Positions 26,308-35,024 are shown, counted from the first letter of the stretch. The stretch is 64,000 bases of DNA from an uncultured Eubacteriales bacterium (GCA_900079765.1 LT599017.1:2759766-2823765), one strand, 5' to 3'. Made by a program: numbers and translations. The notes: generated by a model not told the origin, from the sequence alone.

Positions 26308-27334
26308 AGTTAAATTTATAGATCTTCCTGGCCATGCGGTAGAGCCCCACCGACAGCTTGCGGCCCTGGTAGCCGGGGATGTTGCCCACGAAGGAAACCG
26401 AGCGGTACTTCATCTTGTGGTAGAGAGCGCTGTCCACCGTGCGCAGATACTCCCACAGCTCGGTCTTCTTCCCCAGCGCCTCGGGAGTGCCGTCGATGAT
26501 GAGGAAGATGGAGGAGATGGTCATCATCATGGAGAGGTAGTTGGTCATATACCGCCCCAGTTTCTTATGGGCTGCCTTGATGCTCCGCAGGTTGTGGGCC
26601 GCTATCATCAGCTTGGTGACCCGAAGCTGCTGGTCCACCCGCTTGACCATCACCTGCTCGTTGACGCTCTGGTCCGAGCGGCCGATGAAGTAGCGGTACA
26701 GATCCACGTCCATGTAGTAGAGGCTCTTCACCGCCGGGAGGGGCTGGTAGACGAAGATGTTGTCTACGTAGAAGGTGTGCTTGGGCAGCTCCAGTCCGCA
26801 GGCGCGCAGCATCTCAGTGCGGTAGATGACCGAGTGCATCAGCAGGTACTGGGATGGGCGGAAGGAGCCGATCTCGGCCCAGGTAAAGACCCGGTTTTCG
26901 GGGAAGACGTTGGTGTATCGCATGACCTTCTGCGTGTTGTCCTCCACGTGCTCATAGACGTAGTTGGCAATCAGGAGGTCCACCGGCGCGGGGTTCATGG
27001 CGAATTCCCGCAGCTTTTCCATGACCTCGGCCAGAGCGTCGGTATCCAGCCAGTCGTCCGAGTCCACCACCTTGTAGTAAAGGCCGGACGCATTGCGCAG
27101 GCCCTGGTTGACCCCTTCGCCGTGGCCGCCGTTTTCCTGATGGATGGCTTTGACGATATTGGGGTATTGCTCGGCATAGCGGTCGCAGATGGCAGGTGTT
27201 TCGTCCTTGGTGGAGCCGTCATCCACCAGGATGATCTCAATGTCGTCCCCGGCGGCCAGGAGGGTCTCCACGCAGTGGTCCATATAGGCCGCCGAGTTGT
27301 AACACGGGACGGCGAAGGTTATGATTTTCTGCAT
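26306..27334 (-). CDS. Family 2 glycosyltransferase
   Basis: A 342-residue GT-A fold transferase. FAVPCYNSAAYMDHCVETLL at the N-terminus, IEIILVDDGSTKDET, GHGEGVNQGLRNASG and KVVDSDDWLDTDAL (the DxD metal site) are typical. The start at 27334 (MQKIITFAV) is preferred; the GTG at 27343 follows the upstream stop directly and has no ribosome binding site. Being next to UDP-galactopyranose mutase, it may add galactofuranose to a surface glycan, but specificity cannot be read from the sequence. Confidence 0.88.
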   Translation of the reverse strand: MQKIITFAVPCYNSAAYMDHCVETLLAAGDDIEIILVDDGSTKDETPAICDRYAEQYPNIVKAIHQENGGHGEGVNQGLRNASGLYYKVVDSDDWLDTDALAEVMEKLREFAMNPAPVDLLIANYVYEHVEDNTQKVMRYTNVFPENRVFTWAEIGSFRPSQYLLMHSVIYRTEMLRACGLELPKHTFYVDNIFVYQPLPAVKSLYYMDVDLYRYFIGRSDQSVNEQVMVKRVDQQLRVTKLMIAAHNLRSIKAAHKKLGRYMTNYLSMMMTISSIFLIIDGTPEALGKKTELWEYLRTVDSALYHKMKYRSVSFVGNIPGYQGRKLSVGLYRMARKIYKFN

Positions 27335-27343
27335 TTCGTTCAC

Positions 27344-28519
27344 CTATTTCGTCATATTTGCTCCCTGGAGCAGCCGATCCGCCAGGTCCAGCGCACGGGC
27401 AGCAATGGCGTCCATGTTGTAGTACTTGTACTCCGCCAGCCGCCCCAGCAGGTGAAAGTTGGGCAGGGCGGCGGCCAGGGCATGGTAGCGGGCGTACTGA
27501 GCGTTGTTCTCGGGGCTGATGATGGCGTAGTAGGGTGTCTCTCCATCGGCACCTGTATAGGCGCGGGAGTACTCCTTCACAATGGTGGTGCGGTCGGGCA
27601 GATCCTGGCCGGAGAAATATTTGAACTCGGTAATGCGGGTAAAATCCTCGCTGACCGTATAGTTCACCGTGCCGTGGGTCTGATACCACTCCACACCATG
27701 GGTCTCGAATTTAAAGTCAAGCGTGCGGTAGGGCAGACGGCCATACCGGCAGCCGAAAAGCTCGTCTACGGCTCCGGTATAAATCACGGGCCCCACGAAG
27801 GGCGCACCGTCCAGAAAAACAGCCCCTGCCTCCAGTTTCAGACGCTCTGCAGCGTCCACGCCCAACTCTACGGTGATGCTGGGGTGGTCAAGCAGCTTTT
27901 CAAAAATAGGAGTATACCCCTCCGCCGGGATACCCTGGAACCGATCCTGGAAATACCGGTCGTCTCGTGAGAGGAATACGGGAACCCGGGCGGTGGTGGC
28001 AGGGTCGATCTCCTCAGGCGTCTGGCCCCACTGCTTCATGGTGTAGTGCACGAATACATTTTCATACACGTAGTCGGCCAGCTCCTTGAGCTCGGGGTCG
28101 GCGTTTTCCCGCAGCTCCAGGATGGTGACCTTTTTCTCCGTGCCATAGGTATCAACGAGCTTTTTCTCCAGCCGGGCAGCCTTCTCCGACCCATAGGCGA
28201 GCTCAAGCGAGGTCAGGTTAAAAGGCACGGGCATGGTCTTTCCGTAAACGGCGGCAACCACCCGATGCTGATAGTCCCGCCACGCAGTAAAGCGGGAGAG
28301 GTAGTCGTATACCCGCTGGTCATTGGTGTGGAAGATATGAGGGCCGTACTGGTGGATGAGCACCCCTGCGTCGTCCAGGCAGTCGTACGCGTTGCCGCCC
28401 ACATGGGCCCGCCGCTCCAGCAGGAGCACCCGTTTGCCCCCCCGCTCGGCCAGCTCCCGGGCCGTGATGGCCCCGGCAAAGCCTGCACCGATGACGAGGC
28501 AGTCGTATCCTTGGCTCAT
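27344..28519 (-). CDS. glf: UDP-galactopyranose mutase
   Basis: A 391-residue FAD enzyme converting UDP-galactopyranose to UDP-galactofuranose, the donor for cell-surface galactofuran. DCLVIGAGFAGAITARELAE is the FAD-binding motif, VLLLERRAHVGGNAYD follows, and IHQYGPHIFHTND, the RVPVFLSRDDRYFQDRFQG active-site region and VEWYQTHGTVNYT are conserved. The start at 28519 (MSQGYDCL) has GGAAAGG 9 bases upstream. It forms an operon with the glycosyltransferase. Confidence 0.95.
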   Translation of the reverse strand: MSQGYDCLVIGAGFAGAITARELAERGGKRVLLLERRAHVGGNAYDCLDDAGVLIHQYGPHIFHTNDQRVYDYLSRFTAWRDYQHRVVAAVYGKTMPVPFNLTSLELAYGSEKAARLEKKLVDTYGTEKKVTILELRENADPELKELADYVYENVFVHYTMKQWGQTPEEIDPATTARVPVFLSRDDRYFQDRFQGIPAEGYTPIFEKLLDHPSITVELGVDAAERLKLEAGAVFLDGAPFVGPVIYTGAVDELFGCRYGRLPYRTLDFKFETHGVEWYQTHGTVNYTVSEDFTRITEFKYFSGQDLPDRTTIVKEYSRAYTGADGETPYYAIISPENNAQYARYHALAAALPNFHLLGRLAEYKYYNMDAIAARALDLADRLLQGANMTK

Positions 28520-28609
28520 GGATTCACGCCTTTCCTGTGTTCTCCCCTTCACTCTACCAAACGTTTCTTAATATTGGAGTGAAAGAAATATGAATATTAC
28601 CTTAAAATT

Positions 28610-29194
28610 CTACCGGCTGGAGCCGCCAAAACGGTCAAACCGGCCATTCTTGGGGCCGATATTGCAGAGGAACGTGTCGTTATAGTGCTCGATGGCCTTT
28701 TCGATGACCTCCTTGGCAGCCTCACAGCCGTTGACCTCTCCGGCAACCGTCTCCTTCGCCTCCAGGGCCTTGTAGACCGAGAAGAAGTGGGCCATCTCAT
28801 CGAAGATGTGGGGGGGCAGGTCGCTGATGTCGTGATAGACGTTATAGGCCGGGTCGGAGAAGGGTATGGCGATGATCTTCTCATCGTGCTTTCCGTCGTC
28901 CAGCATGTTGATGTAGCCGATGGGGTAGCAGCGCACTAAAGTCAGGGGGTCCATGGACTCGGAGCAGAGCACCAGGACGTCAAGAGGGTCGCCGTCGTCG
29001 CCGTAGGTCCGGGGGATAAAGCCGTAATTCGCCGGGTAGTGGGTTGAGGTGTGGAGCACCCGGTCTAGGATGATGAGGCCGGTCTCCTTATCCAGCTCGT
29101 ACTTTTTTTTGCTGCCCTGGGGTATCTCTATGACGGCGATGAAGTCGGTTGGCCGGATTCGTTTTGGGCTGATATCATGCCAGATATTCGACAT
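28610..29194 (-). CDS. ppa: Inorganic pyrophosphatase (family I)
   Basis: A 194-residue soluble pyrophosphatase that splits PPi to drive biosynthesis. FIAVIEIPQGSKKKYELDKE, HYPANYGFIPRTYGDDGDPLDVLVL (the metal-binding DGDPLD) and KIIAIPFSDPAYN with the downstream aspartates are the family signature. AAGGGAG precedes the ATG. It is a lone gene, not obviously linked to the neighbours. Confidence 0.94.
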   Translation of the reverse strand: MSNIWHDISPKRIRPTDFIAVIEIPQGSKKKYELDKETGLIILDRVLHTSTHYPANYGFIPRTYGDDGDPLDVLVLCSESMDPLTLVRCYPIGYINMLDDGKHDEKIIAIPFSDPAYNVYHDISDLPPHIFDEMAHFFSVYKALEAKETVAGEVNGCEAAKEVIEKAIEHYNDTFLCNIGPKNGRFDRFGGSSR

Positions 29195-29302
29195 GAGACA
29201 CGCTCCCTTTCCTTACATTGGTATTATAATTCTTTATTATAGCGGATAAAAAGTATGAATACAATCCAGAGCCGCAATTTTCTATTCCGCTGGATGTCGC
29301 GC

Positions 29303-29338
29303 AGAGGCCAGCCCCGGCATAGTGCCAGGGCTGGCCTC
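29303..29338 (-). terminator. Terminator of the amino acid ABC operon
   Basis: 12-bp stem AGAGGCCAGCCC with an inner paired loop, just past the ATPase stop. Confidence 0.8.
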
Positions 29339-29342
29339 TTTG

Positions 29343-30128
29343 TTAGCTCTGGGAAAAACGGGTAAGAAAATGCCGGGTGCGCTCCTCCTGGGGGTTCATG
29401 ATGACCTCCTGGGCAGCCCCCTGCTCCACCACGACACCCCCGTCCATGAAAATGACTTGGTCGGCCACGTCCCGGGCGAAGGCCATCTCATGGGTGACGA
29501 TGACCATGGTCGTCTTCTGCTGGGCGAGGCCCCGGATCACCTTCAGCACCTCCCCGGTAAGCTCGGGATCCAGGGCGGAGGTGGGCTCATCGAAACAGAG
29601 CACATCGGGCTTGAGCGCCAGAGCCCTGGCAATAGCCACCCGCTGCTGCTGGCCGCCGGAGAGCTGGTGTGGGTACAGCTCTGCCTTGTCGGCAAGCCCC
29701 ATCCGCTCCAGGAGCGCGGATGCGTTTGCGGCCAGTCCCGCCCGGACGGCCTTGGCGCTGCGCCTATAGTCCACCCGCTCCCGTGCGAGGAGCTCACTGG
29801 CCAGAATCACATTCTGAAGGGCGGTATACTGGGGGAAGAGGTTAAAGCCCTGGAATACCAGCCCGAAGTGAAGGCGTTTCTTGCGCACCGCCTCTTCCCG
29901 GCCTCCGGTACTCTCAGCCGCGTCAAAGAGCTTTTCCCCCTTGACCCAGATGCTCCCCGTGTCCGGAGTCTCCAAAAAGTTCAGGCAACGCAGCAGAGTG
30001 GTCTTACCGCTGCCGGAGGAGCCGATAATGGCGAGAGCCTGCCCCTCCTCCAGGGAAAAGCTGATATCCCTCAGCACCTCGGAGGTGCCAAAACTTTTCC
30101 CGATGTTTTTCACCTCTAGGATGGCCAT
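29343..30128 (-). CDS. Polar amino acid ABC transporter, ATP-binding protein
   Basis: A 261-residue ATPase of the GlnQ type. Walker A is IIGSSGSGKTTLLRC, the Q-loop VFQGFNLFPQYT, the signature LSGGQQQRVAIARAL, Walker B VLCFDEPTSALD, and the H-loop VTHEMAFA. The order SBP, permease, ATPase on the minus strand makes one transporter. A 40-residue-long helical segment with alanines (SAKAVRAGLAANASALLER) is slightly longer than usual. Confidence 0.94.
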   Translation of the reverse strand: MAILEVKNIGKSFGTSEVLRDISFSLEEGQALAIIGSSGSGKTTLLRCLNFLETPDTGSIWVKGEKLFDAAESTGGREEAVRKKRLHFGLVFQGFNLFPQYTALQNVILASELLARERVDYRRSAKAVRAGLAANASALLERMGLADKAELYPHQLSGGQQQRVAIARALALKPDVLCFDEPTSALDPELTGEVLKVIRGLAQQKTTMVIVTHEMAFARDVADQVIFMDGGVVVEQGAAQEVIMNPQEERTRHFLTRFSQS

Positions 30129-30140
30129 GGCTCCTCCCCC

Positions 30141-30794
30141 TTATGCTCTGAAGTAGTCGAGCTTTTTCTCGGCCCTGCTCAGGACCAGCGTCACCACACC
30201 GTTAAACACCAGGAAGAAGACCCCGGCGTAGAACAAAGGCCAAATCATGGCCTTATTGCCAAAGTCCTTGGAAACCTTGATGATCTCCCCCACCATAATG
30301 AAGTTTGCGAGGGACGTGTCCTTCACCAAAGTGATGACCTCGTTCCCCACTGGGGGGAGCACCCGTTTGACCACCTGGAGCAGCGTTACTTTAAAGAATA
30401 TTTGACTTTTGGTCATGCCCAGCACCTGACCGGCCTCATACTGGCCCCGGGGAACGCCCTGGATGCCGCCACGGAATATCTCGGAGAAATAGGCCGCGTA
30501 GTTTAGGACGAAGGCGAGACTGGCCGCCACCATCTTGGGGAGGTTGTACCCCGGCCCCAGCAAAATACCGGGCACGTAGTAGACGATGGCAAGCTGAAGC
30601 ATGAGGGGGGTGGAGCGCATGAGGTAGACGAACAGGCGGGACACATAGCTCAGAGGTTTCACCCGGCTCATGGACCCGAAGGCCACCACCAGCCCCAGCG
30701 GCAGGGACAGCACCAGCGTAATGGCGAACAGCTCGCAGTTGAGCCAGAACCCCTCCAGCAGCATAGCGGTGACCGTTCCAAAGCTCATGTCCAT
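30141..30794 (-). CDS. Polar amino acid ABC transporter, permease
   Basis: A 217-residue HisM/GlnP-type permease with about five membrane segments and the EAA loop (FRGGIQGVPRGQYEAGQVLGMTKSQIFFKV). RSTPLMLQLAIVYYV is also typical. A second ATG at 30788 has a better spaced GGGGG site and may be the true start. Confidence 0.92.
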   Translation of the reverse strand: MDMSFGTVTAMLLEGFWLNCELFAITLVLSLPLGLVVAFGSMSRVKPLSYVSRLFVYLMRSTPLMLQLAIVYYVPGILLGPGYNLPKMVAASLAFVLNYAAYFSEIFRGGIQGVPRGQYEAGQVLGMTKSQIFFKVTLLQVVKRVLPPVGNEVITLVKDTSLANFIMVGEIIKVSKDFGNKAMIWPLFYAGVFFLVFNGVVTLVLSRAEKKLDYFRA

Positions 30795-30874
30795 TTCCCC
30801 CTCACGCGCAGGGTGCGGGACAGGCGTTTCCGCCCGTCCCGCGCCGCGTTTCTTTTTTTCCTATTTTACCTGTT

Positions 30875-31681
30875 TTACTGCTGGTTGGCAAGCAGGAGTT
30901 CGCTCAGGTCGTACTTCTCGGCGAGGGTACCCAGTGTACCGTCGGCGATAAGCTCCTCCATAGCTGTGTTTACCTTGTCCGCGGCTGCACTCCCCTTACG
31001 GAAACCGATGCCGTACTCCTCCACTGAGAGCTGGAGGTCAGGGATTACCATCAGGTCGCTGTAGTCCCCCTTGCCCGCCAGGGCGTTGGCCAGGACGAAG
31101 TCCATCACGGCGGCGTCCGCCTGGCCGGACTTGACCTCCAGCAGCGCGTCGGTCTGCTTGGTGACGGCAGTATAAGCCGCCTTGGAGAGGTCTGCGTCGT
31201 CCTGGACGGCGCTCTCGCCCGCGGAGCCAGCTTCCGCGTCCAGCTTGGCGGAAGAGAGATCGGCGGTGGTCTTGTACTTGTCCGCGTCGGCGGAGCGGAT
31301 CACCACTACCTGGTAGTTCTTGATGTAGGGCTCGGAAATGGTGAGGGCCTCGGAGAGCTCCGGCGTAATGGTCATACCGTTCCAGATGCAGTCGATCTTC
31401 CCGCTCTCCAGCTCCATGGTCTTGGCATCCCAGTTGATCTCCACGAAGTTGGGCTTAAGGCCCAGCTTATCGCAGACGGCCTGGGCAAACTCGGTCTCGA
31501 ACCCGACGAACTCGCCCGCGTCGTCCAAATAGTTCATGGGCTCGAAATAGGTAAAGCCGATCTTCAGTTCCCCGCTCTTCTCAATGGTCTCCCAATCGTC
31601 CCCTGTCTTCTTCCCGCAGGCGGTGAGGGAGAGGGTCATAGCGGCGGCCAGAGCAAGGGCCGCGAGTCTCTTTACTTTCAT
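30875..31681 (-). CDS. Amino acid ABC transporter substrate-binding lipoprotein
   Basis: A 268-residue extracytoplasmic binding protein. The signal (MKVKRLAALALAAAMTLSLT) ends in a lipobox with the lipidated cysteine at A-C (residue 22). A family 3 binding domain follows (KIGFTYFEPMNYLDDAGEFVGFE; WNGMTITPELSEALTISEPY; VEEYGIGFRKGSAAADKVN). The ligand may be a polar amino acid such as cystine or glutamine; it cannot be set from the sequence. Confidence 0.93.
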   Translation of the reverse strand: MKVKRLAALALAAAMTLSLTACGKKTGDDWETIEKSGELKIGFTYFEPMNYLDDAGEFVGFETEFAQAVCDKLGLKPNFVEINWDAKTMELESGKIDCIWNGMTITPELSEALTISEPYIKNYQVVVIRSADADKYKTTADLSSAKLDAEAGSAGESAVQDDADLSKAAYTAVTKQTDALLEVKSGQADAAVMDFVLANALAGKGDYSDLMVIPDLQLSVEEYGIGFRKGSAAADKVNTAMEELIADGTLGTLAEKYDLSELLLANQQ

Positions 31682-31736
31682 GATGATGTCCTCCTAGTAT
31701 TCCTTCCTGATACGGCCCCGCCGTCCTTACTTTAGT

Positions 31737-31765
31737 ATACTACCACGCTAACGCGAGTTTGTAAA
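31737..31765 (-). promoter_or_regulatory. Promoter of the amino acid ABC operon
   Basis: TTTACA (31760-31765) and TAGTAT (31737-31742) on the minus strand are separated by 17 bases, about 55 bases before the binding-protein start. Confidence 0.6.
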
Positions 31766-31852
31766 GCCCTTTTTATTATTTTTTATAAGTTGGTACGAGG
31801 GGTCGGTTTATCTTCCGCCCATAGTCCGTGATCCGCGTGAATAAGATAACAA

Positions 31853-31881
31853 TTGCATAAAAAGGTGACATTTGGTACAAT
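31853..31881 (+). promoter_or_regulatory. Promoter of the ArsB/NhaD-type permease
   Basis: TTGCAT (31853-31858) and TACAAT (31876-31881) are separated by 17 bases, 22 bases before the gene start. Confidence 0.55.
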
Positions 31882-31903
31882 TATTTGACAATATATAAAA
31901 GGG

Positions 31904-33187
31904 ATGTGGAAACGCTCTATGTTATTTGCGCTGATTTTATTTATCGCCACTTACGCCCTCCTACTTATTTTCCCCAAATACCGGGCGTACATCGCCCTGG
32001 CCTCGGCGGTGGTCTTCGTGGTCACGGGTGTTTTGCCGGTGGGTAAGGTGTTCTTTGCCGTGGACTGGAACATCATCATGATGATCGCTGGAACCATGGG
32101 CATCGTGTATCTCTTCATCGAGTCTAAGATGCCCGCACTGCTGGCCGACTATATCATTGAAAAGGTGCCCAACGTCAAGTGGTCTACCATCGCCCTGGCC
32201 CTGTTCGCCGGCATTATCTCCGCCTTTGTGGACAACGTGGCCACCGTCCTGATGGTGGCCCCCGTGGCCCTTACCATCGCAAAGAAACTGAACATCTCCC
32301 CTGTGAAGAGCATCATTGCCATCGCCGTCTCCTCCAACCTCCAGGGAGCGGCCACTTTGGTGGGGGACACCACATCCATCCTCCTGGGCGGCTACGCAAA
32401 CCTTGACTTCCTGGATTTTTTCTTCCTGCGAGGGAGGCCGGGTATGTTCTGGGTGGTGCAGGTCAGCGCAATCGTCTCCGCTCTGGTGCTCTTGTTCGTC
32501 TTCCGGAAAGATAACCAGCCCATCAACCTCCAGGAACGAACCGTGGTAACCGACTACTTTCCCTCCGCGCTGATGGTGGGCACTGTGGTGCTGCTCATCG
32601 CTGCTTCCTTCTTCCCCAACAAGCCCAGCACCACCAACGGGCTTATCTGCATGGCCCTCCTGCTCGTAGGCGTGGTACGGGAGACTGTCCGCTCCAAGAG
32701 CTTCACGGTCTTCGGCGAAACTTTCAAGTCCATCGACTACTTTACCCTCCTGCTGCTGGCCGGCCTGTTCGTTGTCATCGCCGGAATCACCGAGGCAGGC
32801 GTCGTGGACGCTATCAGCACACTCTTCGTCAAGATCAGCAACAACAACATCTTCGCCATCTACTCCCTCCTGGTATGGGCTTCGGTGCTCTTCTCAGCCT
32901 TCATCGACAATATCCCCTATATCGCCACTATGCTGCCCGTCACCGCAGGTATCGCCAATCTCATGGGGGTTGACCCGCTGCTGCTGTACTTCGGCCTCAT
33001 CTCGGGTGCGACCCTGGGCGGGAACCTGACCCCTATCGGTGCCTCTGCCAACATAACCGCCCTGGGCATCCTCCGAAAAGAGGGCCATGAGGTTGGCACG
33101 GCGGAGTTCATGAGAATCAGCGTCCCCTTCACCCTCTCCGCCGTGGTTACGGGCTATGTCCTGATCTGGCTGATCTGGGCGCGCTGA
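31904..33187 (+). CDS. ArsB/NhaD-superfamily ion transporter (SLC13-like permease)
   Basis: A 427-residue membrane protein with about 11 hydrophobic segments. VDWNIIMMIAGTMGIVYLF, FVDNVATVLMVAPVALTIAK and LSPVKSIIAIAVSSNLQGAA with a matching second half (AFIDNIPYIATMLPV; GATLGGNLTPIGASANI) show the inverted repeat of the ArsB/NhaD fold, with NxT and D residues in each half. Members carry arsenite, Na+/H+ or dicarboxylates; no arsenic genes are nearby, so the substrate is open. No clear ribosome binding site lies before 31904, and an ATG at 31919 is the alternative start. Confidence 0.85.
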   Translation: MWKRSMLFALILFIATYALLLIFPKYRAYIALASAVVFVVTGVLPVGKVFFAVDWNIIMMIAGTMGIVYLFIESKMPALLADYIIEKVPNVKWSTIALALFAGIISAFVDNVATVLMVAPVALTIAKKLNISPVKSIIAIAVSSNLQGAATLVGDTTSILLGGYANLDFLDFFFLRGRPGMFWVVQVSAIVSALVLLFVFRKDNQPINLQERTVVTDYFPSALMVGTVVLLIAASFFPNKPSTTNGLICMALLLVGVVRETVRSKSFTVFGETFKSIDYFTLLLLAGLFVVIAGITEAGVVDAISTLFVKISNNNIFAIYSLLVWASVLFSAFIDNIPYIATMLPVTAGIANLMGVDPLLLYFGLISGATLGGNLTPIGASANITALGILRKEGHEVGTAEFMRISVPFTLSAVVTGYVLIWLIWAR

Positions 33188-33207
33188 TTTTCTATACGCG
33201 CATCAAA

Positions 33208-33242
33208 ATAAGCCCCCTTTCCCGAGCGGAAAGGGGGCTTAT
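33208..33242. terminator. Bidirectional terminator
   Basis: Perfect 15-bp stem ATAAGCCCCCTTTCC with a 5-base loop between convergent permease and MaoC genes. Confidence 0.9.
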
Positions 33243-33265
33243 TTTCTATGTATGACAGAATTCTC

Positions 33266-33685
33266 TCAGACTTTGGGGGGCATGACGGTGGCAAAGCCGG
33301 TGATGACGTTTTCGCCGTTTTGGTTTTTCACCACGGTCTCCAGCTTGAGGCGGTTCTTCTCCTCGATGCGCTCCACCACGGTGCACACTGCGGTAACGGT
33401 GTCCCCGATGAAGACAGGCTTTACAAAGCGCAGCTCCTGTCCCATGTAGATAGTGCCGGGGCCGGGCAGCTGGGTGCCCAGCACAGTGGAAATAAAGCCC
33501 GCGGACAGCATCCCGTGGGCGATGCGCTGGCCGAACATACCCTTTCCTGCGTCCACGGCGTTGACATGGGCAGGGTTAAAGTCCCCGCTCAGCCCGGCGT
33601 AGAGCGTGATGTCCGCCTCAGTGACCGTTTTGGTGAACGTAGAAACGTCGCCGACCTGAATTTCCTGAATTGTCAAACCTTTCAT
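33266..33685 (-). CDS. MaoC-family enoyl-CoA hydratase/dehydratase
   Basis: A 139-residue single hot-dog domain protein. The catalytic Asp35 and His40 are in GLSGDFNPAHVN, followed by IAHGMLSAGFISTVLGT, the R-specific hydratase signature. It adds water to a trans-2-enoyl-CoA to give an (R)-3-hydroxyacyl-CoA, or does the reverse. It is transcribed away from the KAS III-like gene across 300 bases that carry a matched pair of operators, so it belongs to the same regulon. Confidence 0.92.
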   Translation of the reverse strand: MKGLTIQEIQVGDVSTFTKTVTEADITLYAGLSGDFNPAHVNAVDAGKGMFGQRIAHGMLSAGFISTVLGTQLPGPGTIYMGQELRFVKPVFIGDTVTAVCTVVERIEEKNRLKLETVVKNQNGENVITGFATVMPPKV

Positions 33686-33712
33686 GACTCATACCCCATT
33701 ATTATAAAATTT

Positions 33713-33763
33713 ATGAATCACCTTTCATATATAGTATATACCGTATTCCTCCGGGCTTGTCAA
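33713..33763 (-). promoter_or_regulatory. MaoC promoter with operator copy 1
   Basis: On the minus strand, TTGACA (33758-33763) and TATATA (33735-33740) are exactly 17 bases apart. The inverted repeat ATGAATCACCTTTCAT (33713-33728; arms ATGAA/TTCAT, 6-base centre) starts 6 bases after the -10, covering the start site. Confidence 0.75.
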
Positions 33764-33814
33764 GGATATTTCGTCTTATTGCCTAAAAAATTTTTAAGAT
33801 ACGCCAAATTTATA

Positions 33815-33870
33815 TTGACAAATAGCGGATTGATTGTTATTGTTATCACAGTAAATGAATCATCTTTCAT
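33815..33870 (+). promoter_or_regulatory. KAS III/liv operon promoter with operator copy 2
   Basis: TTGACA (33815-33820) and TATTGT (33838-33843) are 17 bases apart. ATGAATCATCTTTCAT (33855-33870) begins 11 bases after the -10. It differs from operator copy 1 by one base. The two copies lie at mirror positions on the two divergent promoters, as for one repressor. Confidence 0.75.
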
Positions 33871-33899
33871 GTTAAAAGCACAAGTCTCATATACTGTTA

Positions 33900-33965
33900 C
33901 GGGCAAAGCCCGCCACAGCGGCGGGCACGGAAACGAACACCTGGGGCCGGAGGCCGTGCCCCGCC
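33900..33965 (+). repeat. GC-rich leader with mutually exclusive hairpins
   Basis: Within the leader of the KAS III operon, GCCCGCC (33908-33914) can pair with GGCGGGC (33920-33926). The second arm, extended to GGCGGGCACGG (33920-33930), can instead pair with CCGTGCCCCGCC (33954-33965, one bulge). The second hairpin ends 9 bases before the GGAGG ribosome binding site. The 16 bases GGCGGGCACGGAAACG also occur inside rpoN (62983-62998), so this may be a dispersed palindromic repeat rather than a regulator. Confidence 0.5.
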
Positions 33966-33989
33966 GAAGAAAGTGGAGGGCATTTGATC

Positions 33990-35024
33990 ATGGACAAGAA
34001 ACCAACTGTAGGGATCGTCGGCCTGGGCGTCTACCTGCCCGAGAAGAGGATGACCGCCAAGGAGATCTCCGAGGCCACCGGCGGCCACTGGTCGGAGGAC
34101 GCCGTCATTAACAAATTGGGCATTATAGAAAAGCGAATCCCCTCCGACGACCCCAGTGACGGCACCCAGGAGATGGGCGCGCTGGCCGCCCTGGACTGCC
34201 TGAAGAGCACCGACGTTGACCCCCTGGAGATCGATGCCATACTCTGTTTCGGCGAGGAGTGGAAGGAGTACCCGCTCACCACCTCCGCATGCTACATCCA
34301 GGACCGCATCGGCGCATGGAATGCCTGGGGCATCGATGTACAAAACCGCTGCTGCACTGCCGTATCCGCCATGAAGATGGCCAAGGATATGCTTATCGCC
34401 GACGACGAGTGCAACATGGTGCTGGTCTGCGGCGGCTATCGCAACTGCGACCTTATCGACTTCAATGACAACGACGTCTCCTTCATGTTCAACTTGGCTG
34501 CCGGCGGCGGTGCCATCCTGCTGAAGAAGAACTATAACAAGAACCTCCTTTTGGGCACCCATCTGATGAGCGACGGCTCTATCGTCTGGACCGCGGGGGG
34601 AGCCGTAGGCGGCACCGCCAACCCCGTCACCGCCGATACCCACGGTGAGCTCAACAAACTCCGGCTGATGGATGCATCCAAGATGAAAACCCTCCTTAAT
34701 GAGAAGTCTAATGCCAACTGGATGAACTGCATCGACAAGGCGTTGGGCAAGTCCGGTTACGAGCGGTCCGATATCGGCTATCTGGATATTCTGCACATCA
34801 AGCGCTCCGGCCACTTGGGCATGCTCAAAGACCTGGGCCTCACCGAGGACCAGAGCATCTATCTTGAAAACTATGGCCATGTTGGCCAGGTGGATCAGAT
34901 CCTCTCCCTCAAGCTTGCCCTGGACCAGGGCAAGGTGAAGGACGGCGACGTCGTCGTCATGATTGCCGCCGGCATCGGGTACACCTGGGCGGCAAACGTC
35001 ATTCAATGGGGGGACGCCAAGTGA
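33990..35024 (+). CDS. Ketoacyl-ACP synthase III (FabH)-like protein
   Basis: A 344-residue thiolase-fold protein. The N-terminus (VGIVGLGVYLPEKRMTAKEI) and end (MIAAGIGYTWAANVIQWG) match FabH. The nucleophile is probably Cys122 in NRCCTAVSAMKMAK, with His269 in LHIKRSGH. The third catalytic residue differs: FabH has NTS near the end, while here the segment reads LENYGHVGQVDQI (Asn294), without the usual serine run. No acyl carrier protein or fatty acid genes are near. It heads a transporter operon, so it likely acts on CoA esters in a catabolic route (thiolytic or hydrolytic C-C cleavage), not in lipid synthesis. Start at 33990: GGAGG is 10 bases upstream. Confidence 0.82.
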   Translation: MDKKPTVGIVGLGVYLPEKRMTAKEISEATGGHWSEDAVINKLGIIEKRIPSDDPSDGTQEMGALAALDCLKSTDVDPLEIDAILCFGEEWKEYPLTTSACYIQDRIGAWNAWGIDVQNRCCTAVSAMKMAKDMLIADDECNMVLVCGGYRNCDLIDFNDNDVSFMFNLAAGGGAILLKKNYNKNLLLGTHLMSDGSIVWTAGGAVGGTANPVTADTHGELNKLRLMDASKMKTLLNEKSNANWMNCIDKALGKSGYERSDIGYLDILHIKRSGHLGMLKDLGLTEDQSIYLENYGHVGQVDQILSLKLALDQGKVKDGDVVVMIAAGIGYTWAANVIQWGDAK

